From positions 1,178,001 to 1,242,000 of the forward strand of contig NC_015389.1 of assembly GCF_000195315.1 (NCBI RefSeq): a DNA stretch of 64,000 nucleotides, read 5' to 3'. The stretch comes from Coriobacterium glomerans PW2 (lineage in GTDB: Bacteria; Actinomycetota; Coriobacteriia; Coriobacteriales; Coriobacteriaceae). The notes beneath the pieces are model-generated. The model did no database searches. It was not told where the DNA came from and was given only the letters and a program-made list of their open reading frames with translations. Made by a program: the position numbers and the translations under genes. How positions within the stretch are numbered: position 1 is the first letter of the stretch; every line of letters starts with the position of its first letter. Shown piece after piece: positions 1-6,680 of this stretch.

Positions 1-181
1 CTCAGGCGGGGGCAGGCATCCGAACAGTCTAGGGCAATGCCAAAACGCCGTATATGGACGGGTAACCAGAAACGGCACGTACCGACTGTACGTTTCACCT
101 CAGATTCTGAAAACGATGCCGCCGAGCTAGCTAATCATGAAAAAACCGCGCAGATGGAAAAGCGCTGCGTACGATGCTAAG

Positions 182-217
182 ACGAACCCCCTTATGCATT
201 ATAATACGAACCCCCTT
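182..217 (+). promoter_or_regulatory. TATAAT element flanked by 12-bp direct repeats
   Basis: A perfect -10 hexamer TATAAT lies at 200-205. It is bracketed by two identical copies of ACGAACCCCCTT at 182-193 and 206-217, 24 bp apart start to start, so both copies face the same side of the helix approximately. No convincing -35 hexamer is visible 16-18 bp upstream. This looks like a regulated promoter with a tandem operator; the regulator is unknown. Confidence 0.45.
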
Positions 218-297
218 GTAAAAGAAAGGTGACATCGCATTGCATAAGGGTTACCCTTGGTAGTCCTGCCCCGACAGAACTGCCACTAAGCAGGAAA

Positions 298-331
298 AGA
301 GCAACAATTGCAACTCAAGTGCAATTGCTCT
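298..331 (+). promoter_or_regulatory. Leader hairpin next to a ribosome binding site
   Basis: AGAGCA + ATTGCA (298-303, 307-312) pairs with TGCAATTGCTCT (320-331), with a 3-nt bulge and a 7-nt loop, giving 12 base pairs. It ends directly before the purine-rich ribosome binding site at 333-339, so its folding could influence access to that site. It is not followed by a T-run and is therefore not a typical terminator. Confidence 0.45.
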
Positions 332-346
332 GAGGAGGTATCCGAT

Positions 347-385
347 TTGAGTGAACGGAATGTATCTGGGTTTTTATCAATATAG
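347..385 (+). CDS. Possible 12-codon leader peptide or gene remnant
   Basis: A TTG start at 347 follows a strong GGAGG site at 334-338 with 8-nt spacing, and reads MSERNVSGFLSI before a TAG stop at 383-385. Its length allows no family assignment. It could be a translated leader peptide controlling the regulator at 559, or the 5' stub of a gene lost by deletion. Only the quality of the ribosome binding site argues for translation. Confidence 0.25.
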   Translation: MSERNVSGFLSI

Positions 386-558
386 ATAGCAGATTATGTG
401 CCATTGTTTATCCCACGGGTATGTAAAAATATGGCTAAACATCGCGCTGGGATAGCAATCCATAAAACACTGCCCTGCACTATGGGGCGATGTGATGTTT
501 CGAGTCATTTGCTGACGCATTTCTTTATTGTGTGTGTTTTTTGGAGGAAAGGGAAATC

Positions 559-1713
559 ATGCTGACCTTACACAGCCTGTTACACGACATATCTGCACCC
601 ATTGAGCCGCTGAGTGACATCTGGAACGCCTCAAAGGTGATCCGCTCCGCCACGGTTGTCGAATCTACCGAGACGACTGAATGGTTCCGCGGGGGCGCGC
701 TGCTCATGGCAGATCAAAACGTGCTTGCCAGCATGGGGGAGACGGCGGAGTTCATCACCGATCTCTCCGAACGCCGATGTGCGGCTCTGGCTATAAGGGG
801 AACAAGGGGGTCAGAAATAATCCAGCGCATTCTTGCCCAAGCCAATCAGGCGCAGCTGCCGTTGCTTCTCATCCCTGAGGGTGTTTCTTTTTTTGAGGTC
901 CTGAACCCTGTCAACAGAGAGATCGGCAACGATCAACGGGGAGCCTATTTCACGCAATGCGCGATGAAGCAGCTTCTCCAAGCGGGCGATGCGCGATTGG
1001 AGAATGTGAAGGTGCTCGGTCTCGATCATCCCGACGAGCTCGGACTGATCTTGTTTCGCACGGAGTTCTGCACCGATCTCCTCATGTCACAGGATGTCGA
1101 GAGCGAGACGGTCACGCTGATCGATCGCTTCGAAGACTCGGTCACAGACGCCTGCGAGTATCTGAAGAGCACGGGCCTCGCCGCGGACTACGCGGTCGTC
1201 AACGAGCTGAATGAGATCTCGATGGCGTTGTTCGTTCAGTTCTCGATCGATTACAACCAGCTTATTTCGTCATTTGAAAAGCAGATCGACACCGATGGAA
1301 CGTTTCACTTCGGAGTGAGCGACATTCGTCCGCTCACCCAAGCCGAGGAAGCCTATGAGCAAGCTGACTTCGCATATCGCAACGGCAGCTTGCTCACGGG
1401 GCCGACGCCGATCTGCCGATATCGCGACGTTGAGTTCTACCAGCATATCAACAAGCTCAGCGAGTCACCCGAGACCGACGCGTTCTTCGCGCACACAGAC
1501 GTGCTGGCCGACCATCCTCATCTGCTCAAGACGCTCACCACATTCTTTGCAATGAATGAGCAGTTCAAACCGACGAGCAAAAAACTGTTCATTCATGTGA
1601 ACACGCTGAGATACCGCTTGGAGCAGATAAAAAAGCTGACCGGACTGGATTACACCGTGACATCGGAGAAGGTCTGGCTGTTCCTCGGCTCCCTCCATAT
1701 CAACGAGATGTAG
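559..1713 (+). CDS. PucR/CdaR-type transcriptional regulator
   Basis: Protein of 384 residues. The N-terminal half (about residues 10-120) resembles the PucR N-terminal domain of purine-catabolism regulators, with a GGALLMAD...LAIRGTRG pattern. The C-terminal 60 residues form the PucR-type helix-turn-helix (FIHVNTLRYRLEQIKKLTG). It is shorter than typical PucR proteins of about 500 residues, so the central part is reduced. The ATG at 559 is chosen over one 27 nt upstream because GGAGGAAAGG at 543-552 fits it. It is convergent with the pyr operon and shares its terminator. The target genes cannot be told; regulation of the neighbouring pyrimidine genes is only a possibility. Confidence 0.75.
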   Translation: MLTLHSLLHDISAPIEPLSDIWNASKVIRSATVVESTETTEWFRGGALLMADQNVLASMGETAEFITDLSERRCAALAIRGTRGSEIIQRILAQANQAQLPLLLIPEGVSFFEVLNPVNREIGNDQRGAYFTQCAMKQLLQAGDARLENVKVLGLDHPDELGLILFRTEFCTDLLMSQDVESETVTLIDRFEDSVTDACEYLKSTGLAADYAVVNELNEISMALFVQFSIDYNQLISSFEKQIDTDGTFHFGVSDIRPLTQAEEAYEQADFAYRNGSLLTGPTPICRYRDVEFYQHINKLSESPETDAFFAHTDVLADHPHLLKTLTTFFAMNEQFKPTSKKLFIHVNTLRYRLEQIKKLTGLDYTVTSEKVWLFLGSLHINEM

Positions 1714-1752
1714 CCGGGCTTGTGCTCGGAGCCCACCGAGCACAAGCCCGGC
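1713..1752. terminator. Bidirectional terminator between regulator and pyrD
   Basis: A perfect 17-bp stem (1713-1729 with 1736-1752) with a 6-nt loop lies between two convergent genes and starts on the last base of the regulator's stop codon. There is no clear T-run on either side, so it may act as a convergent structural terminator. Confidence 0.75.
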
Positions 1753-1770
1753 GCGGACGAGAGACTCGCG

Positions 1771-2694
1771 TTATGCCTCGAACGCGCCGACGAGCTCGTT
1801 GATATCGCTCACACCCTGTCTGTCCGCCCACGCCTCAAGCTCTGCGAGGATGCGCAGGGAAGCTCCGGGATCCACGAGGCTCGCCATCCCGACGGCAACT
1901 GAAGTCGCACCCGCGAGGATGAACTCGGCTGCGTCGGCACCGGTCATGATGCCTCCCACGCCGATGATCGGAATCCGAACTGCACGGAAGGCCTCCCAGA
2001 CCATTCGGACCGCGATCGGGTGCAGCAGCGGTCCCGAGAGTCCGCCGGTGGGTCTGCTGAGTCTGGACCTGTGCGTCTCGATGTCGATTGACATACCTGG
2101 GATCGAATTGATGATCGTCAGGGCATCCGCACCGGCATCCTCGACCGCCCGCGCGATCTCGTCGACGCGCACGGGCGCCATCTTCACGAGAAGGGGCCTG
2201 TCGCAGACCCGTCGGCAGGCGCGCACCACTTCGGCTGCGGCCTCGGGAGTCGAGCCGCAAGCGATGCCGCCCTCCGCGACATTGGGACAGCTCACATTGA
2301 GCTCGAAGCCGGCTGCCCAGGGACACAGCTCGCAGAACAGCTCAAGGGCGCTCACGTATTCAGCGGTCGAGTGTCCGGCAACCTGGCAGATGATCTGCGT
2401 TCCCTTGCCCGCCAAGCGCTCGAGATAGGTTCCCGATTGCTCGACGAAGCCCCTGACGCCCGGGTTCTGCAATCCGACGGAGTTCATCATCCCTCCCGGC
2501 ACTTCTGCCATACGGGGGGCGGGGTTGCCCGGCCAGGGCAGCGCCGCGCACCCCTTGGTGGTGATGGCCCCGAGCGCGGAGACGTCCATCAGGGAATCGA
2601 ACTGCCATCCGTAACCAAACGTGCCCGCCGCCGTGCTGACGGGGTTTTTCATCTTGATGCCGCCCACGTCGACGGCCATTCTGACCGCACTCAC
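1771..2694 (-). CDS. pyrD: Dihydroorotate dehydrogenase class 1B, catalytic subunit
   Basis: 307 residues. PyrD oxidises dihydroorotate to orotate with FMN, the fourth step of UMP synthesis. The NVSCPN motif carries the Cys that class 1B/1A enzymes use as catalytic base. Glycine-rich FMN-phosphate motifs (IIGVGGI and GATSVAVG) follow in the C-terminal half. A GTG start at 2694 overlaps the pyrK stop codon (GTGA) and follows AAAGGTGG; longer frames upstream would run into pyrK. Its adjacency to pyrK identifies the NAD-linked heterotetrameric 1B form. It is the last gene of the operon, before the hairpin at 1713-1752. Confidence 0.95.
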   Translation of the reverse strand: MSAVRMAVDVGGIKMKNPVSTAAGTFGYGWQFDSLMDVSALGAITTKGCAALPWPGNPAPRMAEVPGGMMNSVGLQNPGVRGFVEQSGTYLERLAGKGTQIICQVAGHSTAEYVSALELFCELCPWAAGFELNVSCPNVAEGGIACGSTPEAAAEVVRACRRVCDRPLLVKMAPVRVDEIARAVEDAGADALTIINSIPGMSIDIETHRSRLSRPTGGLSGPLLHPIAVRMVWEAFRAVRIPIIGVGGIMTGADAAEFILAGATSVAVGMASLVDPGASLRILAELEAWADRQGVSDINELVGAFEA

Positions 2695-3485
2695 CAGACC
2701 ACCACCTTTGAAGCATCGAACACAGGGCCGCACATGCACGCGCCCTCCATTCCCTCGGTCGTCTCGACGTTGCAGGTGCCGCAAGCGCCGAATCCGCAGC
2801 TCATCATACGCTCCAGCGAGGCCTCGCAGTAGGTGCCCGCTTCAGCTGCCGCAGCAGCCGTCTTGCGCATCATCGGTGCCGGACCACAGGTGGCCACATA
2901 ATCATAGCCACCCGCAAGGAGCATATCGGCTGCGGGGTCGGTGCAAAAGCCGCACAGGCCAGCCGTGCCGTCATCGGTTGACACGCATACGGTTCCCGCG
3001 CCGAGGTAGCGGAACTGCTCCGCTCCCACGAGCGTCTTCGCCGACATGCTGCCGAGACACACATCGAAGGCGATGCCGCGCTCGTGGAGCTCATGAGCGA
3101 GACAGAGCACCGGCGGCACACCGATCCCACCGGCGACGAGCAGCGCCCGAGTCGTCGAGTCGGGCACCGACCAGCCTCTGCCCCCCGGGCCGAGGAGCGT
3201 AGAGGTCTCCCCCGGTTTCATCCTCGACAAACGTCTCGTTCCATCACCCACGACGGCGTACCACATCACGATCGATCCCGCGTCGATATCTGCGCGCACA
3301 TAGCTCAACGGAATGCGCAAAAGCGACATCGCGTTTCCGGGAACGGCGACATTCACGAACTGTCCGGGTGAGATGGCGCGCGCGAGCTCGGGAGCCGCTA
3401 TCTCGATCGAGAAAATGCGCTCAGCGATGCTCTCGTTCGAAACGACCTCGAAATCATGCACGCGAGCAGGAGAAGGCGTTGGCAT
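2691..3485 (-). CDS. pyrK: Dihydroorotate dehydrogenase electron-transfer subunit
   Basis: 264 residues. PyrK carries FAD and a [2Fe-2S] cluster and passes electrons from PyrD to NAD+. The N-terminal FAD-binding barrel contains RIPLSY, the NAD-binding domain contains LLVAGGIGVPP, and the C-terminal cluster has spaced cysteines in MMSCGFGACGTCNV plus a later Cys (ACMCGPVFD). The ATG at 3485 is preferred because GGAG precedes it; a Met six codons upstream lacks a site. It overlaps pyrD by 4 bases, consistent with translational coupling of the two subunits. Confidence 0.95.
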   Translation of the reverse strand: MPTPSPARVHDFEVVSNESIAERIFSIEIAAPELARAISPGQFVNVAVPGNAMSLLRIPLSYVRADIDAGSIVMWYAVVGDGTRRLSRMKPGETSTLLGPGGRGWSVPDSTTRALLVAGGIGVPPVLCLAHELHERGIAFDVCLGSMSAKTLVGAEQFRYLGAGTVCVSTDDGTAGLCGFCTDPAADMLLAGGYDYVATCGPAPMMRKTAAAAAEAGTYCEASLERMMSCGFGACGTCNVETTEGMEGACMCGPVFDASKVVVW

Positions 3486-3566
3486 GCGCGCTCCTAACCC
3501 CATGGTTCAGCATGGTCAAGACGGATTTCACGCGGTACGGGGTGCCGCGCACGACGAACACCCATA

Positions 3567-4859
3567 TTAGCAGATGGCACCATCGGCCAACGTCGGTCGG
3601 CCGGAAACGAACACGTCAACGGCACGACCGGTGAGCTCCGTTCCGGCAAATCCGCAGTTTTCGGCTTTGGACTGGTAGCCATCGCGCCCGAGCGTCCATG
3701 TCAGATTCGGATCGAAGACCGTGACGTCTGCAGGGCTTCCCGCGGTGATCGAGATCGAATCCACGCCGAGGATCTCGCGGGGCCTGATCGACATCAGCTC
3801 GACCATGCGCGCATATGAGATCGTTCCCGGACGGACGAGCTTGCTGATCACGAGCGCGAGAGAAGACTCAAGACCCGTCATGCCAAATGGCGCCAACTCG
3901 AATTCACGCGCCTTCTCCCATGCCGCATGGGGCGCGTGGTCGGTCACGATCGCATCGATCGTCTTGTCAACGAGACCCTCGACGAGCGCAGCCGCGTCCG
4001 CAGCCGTGCGCAGCGGCGGGTTGACCTTGAGATTCGTATCGTACGTGCCGTCCAGGTCATCCTCGGTCAAGAACAGATGATGCACGGTCGCCTCGCAGGT
4101 GACCGGGATGCCCCGGGCCTTTGCCGCGCGCACCAGCTCGACGCCGCGCGCGGTCGAGACGTGCTGGATATGAAGACGCGCGCCCGTGAGCTCGGCTAAT
4201 CGTATGTCGCGTGCGATCTGAAGCTCCTCGCCGGCGGCAGGCCATCCGAGCAGACCGAGCTTGGTCGAAGCGACCCCTTCGTTCACCTGGCCGTCTCCTA
4301 CCAGATCCTCATCCTGACAGTGGCTCATGAAGACCTTGCCGAACATCTTGCCGTAGTCCATCACGCGCCGCATCATGCCGGCGGACTGTACGCCGCGGCC
4401 GTCATCGGTGAACGCCACGGCGCCATGAGCGACCATGTCACCCATTTCGGAGAGTATCTCGCCGCGCTCCCCTTTCGTCATCGCCCCGCAGGGATGCACG
4501 CGGCAGTGACCGGCCGCCCGCGCTCGGCTGAGAACGAACTCGATCACGCTTGCAGAATCGCTGACCGGATCGGTATTGGGCATGGAGCACACCGCGGTGA
4601 ACCCGCCAACTGCGGCGGCACGGGTGCCGCTCTCGATGTCCTCCTTGTGCTCATAGCCCGGCTCGCGAAGGTGGACATGCATGTCCACCAGTCCCGGCAC
4701 CAGACAGCATCCCGTGAGGTCGAGCTGATCATCACTGTCGCCGCCTTCAAGCCGCTCTCCGACGCGCTCGATGCGCTCGCCCGCGATGCGCACGTCAAGC
4801 ACGCCATCAAGACCGCAGGCCGGATCGATGACATGGGCGTTCCTAAGAATCAAGGCCAT
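3567..4859 (-). CDS. pyrC: Dihydroorotase
   Basis: 430 residues. PyrC cyclises carbamoyl-aspartate to dihydroorotate. It is a zinc amidohydrolase with the metal motif DMHVHLREPG (His61 and His63) and the downstream TDHAPHA motif of type I dihydroorotases. The ATG at 4859 has GGAGGT at ideal spacing, so the start lies inside the 3' end of pyrB and the genes overlap by 17 bases. It is followed by an 81-bp gap before pyrK. Confidence 0.95.
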   Translation of the reverse strand: MALILRNAHVIDPACGLDGVLDVRIAGERIERVGERLEGGDSDDQLDLTGCCLVPGLVDMHVHLREPGYEHKEDIESGTRAAAVGGFTAVCSMPNTDPVSDSASVIEFVLSRARAAGHCRVHPCGAMTKGERGEILSEMGDMVAHGAVAFTDDGRGVQSAGMMRRVMDYGKMFGKVFMSHCQDEDLVGDGQVNEGVASTKLGLLGWPAAGEELQIARDIRLAELTGARLHIQHVSTARGVELVRAAKARGIPVTCEATVHHLFLTEDDLDGTYDTNLKVNPPLRTAADAAALVEGLVDKTIDAIVTDHAPHAAWEKAREFELAPFGMTGLESSLALVISKLVRPGTISYARMVELMSIRPREILGVDSISITAGSPADVTVFDPNLTWTLGRDGYQSKAENCGFAGTELTGRAVDVFVSGRPTLADGAIC

Positions 4860-5793
4860 TTTCGGCACCTCCAAGCAGAAGAAACAGGGCGGCCATGCGC
4901 ACGCAGATGCCCGCGTAGACCTGGTCGAGGATGACCGAGCGCACGGGGTGATCGGCCATATGCGAATCGAACTCGACCCCTCGATTGATGGGACCGGGGT
5001 GAGCGATGAGCGCGTCGGGGCGCATCAGCCGCTCTCGGGCGCGTGTGAGACCGTAGAGTCCGTGGTACTCCCGCAGACTCGGGAAGGGTGCCCCCTCAAG
5101 GCGCTCCTTCTGGATGCGCAGCATGTAGACGACATCGAGATCCGGCAGGACATCGTCCAGATTCAAGTTCACATGGTCGACGCCGAGAACATCCGGGCAC
5201 GCCGGCATGAGCGTGCCCGGGCCCACGACCGTGACCTCGGCGCCCATGATCTTGAGTGCCGGGATGAGCGAGCCGCACACGCGCGAGTGACCGATATCGC
5301 CGACGATGCCGACGCGCAGCCCCTCGATGCGGCCTCGATGCTGCCAGATGGTATAGAGGTCGAGAAGCGCTTGCGTGGGATGTCCGTGCTTTCCGTCGCC
5401 AGCGTCGATGACTGAAGCCGGCGAGTGCTGGGTGATGATATAGGGGGCGCCGGCGTGCTTGTCGCGCACGATGATCATGTCGATCTGATAGGCATCGAGC
5501 GTCATGACCGTGTCGATGAGGCTCTCGCCCTTGACGGTCGAGGTCGAGGAGCCGCCGCAGTTCAAGCTGTCAGCCGAAAGACGTTTCTCGGCGAGTTCGA
5601 AGGAGCTGCGCGTGCGCGTCGACGGCTCGTTGAACATGTTCACGACCGTCTTGCCCTTGAGCGTGGGAACCTTTTTGATGGCTCTTCTGTTGACCTCGGA
5701 GAAGGCTTTTGCCGTCTCAAGCAGCGTCATGATGTCGGTGTCGGAGTACTCGGCTATATCGATGAGATGCTTGTGATCGAAGGACATGCTCAT
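4843..5793 (-). CDS. pyrB: Aspartate carbamoyltransferase catalytic subunit
   Basis: 316 residues, the usual length. It joins carbamoyl phosphate and aspartate, the committed step of pyrimidine synthesis. The carbamoyl-phosphate loop STRTR is at residues 58-62 and the catalytic Lys is in STVKGES (Lys88). The ATG overlaps the pyrR stop as ATGA behind GGGAGGTGA. No pyrI regulatory subunit is present, as is usual where PyrR controls the operon. Confidence 0.96.
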   Translation of the reverse strand: MSMSFDHKHLIDIAEYSDTDIMTLLETAKAFSEVNRRAIKKVPTLKGKTVVNMFNEPSTRTRSSFELAEKRLSADSLNCGGSSTSTVKGESLIDTVMTLDAYQIDMIIVRDKHAGAPYIITQHSPASVIDAGDGKHGHPTQALLDLYTIWQHRGRIEGLRVGIVGDIGHSRVCGSLIPALKIMGAEVTVVGPGTLMPACPDVLGVDHVNLNLDDVLPDLDVVYMLRIQKERLEGAPFPSLREYHGLYGLTRARERLMRPDALIAHPGPINRGVEFDSHMADHPVRSVILDQVYAGICVRMAALFLLLGGAENGLDS

Positions 5794-6374
5794 TCACCTC
5801 CCAAGGGAGCGGAGCCGACATGGGCACCGGGCTCGACCTCGAAGATCTCCACCGCGGTGCGATCGTCCACCTCTCTCAAATAGAGTCGCACGTTCTCGTC
5901 GCGGGAAGACGGCACGTTCTTTCCGACGAAGTCCGGGCAGATCGGGAGCTCGCGATGGCCGCGATCGACGAGCACCGCCAGCTCGATGCGGCTGGGACGC
6001 CCCAGATCCATGATCGCATCGAGGGCGGCGCGGATCGTGCGGCCGGTGTAGAGGATATCGTCCACGAGCACGATGCGCTTGCCATCGACGTTGAACGGAA
6101 CATGCGTCGCGTGCACCGCCGGCGCGAAGTTCGTCATATAGTCATCGCGGTAGAAACTGATATCCAAGCTTCCAAGCAGGATCTTTGCGTCCTCGATCTG
6201 TTCCATCTCATGAACGAGCTGCTTTGCGAGCAGATCCCCGCGGGTCACGATGCCCACGAGAGCAAGATCGCGGGATCCCTCGTTGCGTTCCAAGATCTCG
6301 TGCGCGATGCGCGTCATCGCGCGATTGACGGCGACCTCATCCATGATGATCGCCTTCGGGGTGGACGTGCCCAT
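5790..6374 (-). CDS. pyrR: Bifunctional pyr operon regulator / uracil phosphoribosyltransferase
   Basis: 194 residues. PyrR proteins bind pyr mRNA in response to UMP/PRPP and have uracil phosphoribosyltransferase activity. The PRPP-binding motif VLVDDILYTGRT lies at about residues 102-113. The ATG at 6374 has AAAGGAG five bases upstream. It is the first gene of the operon, directly behind a structured leader, which fits autoregulation at the RNA level as known in this family. Confidence 0.95.
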   Translation of the reverse strand: MGTSTPKAIIMDEVAVNRAMTRIAHEILERNEGSRDLALVGIVTRGDLLAKQLVHEMEQIEDAKILLGSLDISFYRDDYMTNFAPAVHATHVPFNVDGKRIVLVDDILYTGRTIRAALDAIMDLGRPSRIELAVLVDRGHRELPICPDFVGKNVPSSRDENVRLYLREVDDRTAVEIFEVEPGAHVGSAPLGGE

Positions 6375-6515
6375 CGGTCTCCTTTCCGTTGCAGGCGACC
6401 AGAGGCCGCCAAAAAAATGGACATCCGACCGTGGGCACGGTGAGACATCCGGGAAAAGGGCTCTGGACGAGCTATGTCATAGTCCTTGCGGGTATCTCGT
6501 ACGCGCTTAAAGGTC
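6375..6515 (-). promoter_or_regulatory. Structured pyr leader RNA (candidate PyrR target)
   Basis: The transcript from the promoter at 6522-6549 should have about 140 nt of leader. Close to the pyrR start is a hairpin (6394-6400 with 6404-6410, 7 bp including one G-U, loop of 3), preceded in the RNA by seven U (6411-6417). Upstream, CGTCCAGAG (6469-6461) can pair with CTCTGGTCG in that hairpin (8 of 9), so two folds are mutually exclusive. The TCCAGAG core resembles the PyrR-binding loop of Firmicutes, but the full consensus is not present. Bases 6550-6680 upstream of the promoter hold nothing I recognise. Confidence 0.45.
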
Positions 6516-6521
6516 TCCCCT

Positions 6522-6549
6522 ATTCTAGGTTATCGATGAGCACCGTCAA
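6522..6549 (-). promoter_or_regulatory. Promoter of the pyr operon
   Basis: On the minus strand TTGACG (6549-6544) and TAGAAT (6527-6522) are separated by 16 bp, a good housekeeping-sigma promoter with five and five matches of six. It is placed about 150 bp before pyrR. Confidence 0.7.
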
Positions 6550-6680
6550 GAGCGCGTCCGTGTCGAATCGGATCACCGCAGCTGCGCGAGCTGACTCCAC
6601 GGGATCGTCATCGCCATGATGATGTGGACGCCAGGTTCATGTTGACCGCATCGATCAGAAACCGACCTTCCGAGTCGATC

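Larger units (their letters stand above)
1..558. other. Gene-poor region upstream of the PucR-type regulator
   Basis: No open frame of convincing length or coding character is visible in these 558 bases. The region is more AT-rich than the rest of the window. It holds a promoter-like element with direct repeats (182-217), a 10-nt inverted repeat (189-198 with 241-250), a hairpin (298-331) and a well-spaced ribosome binding site in front of a 12-codon frame (347-385). It may be a long leader of the regulator at 559, or the remains of a decayed gene. Confidence 0.6.
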
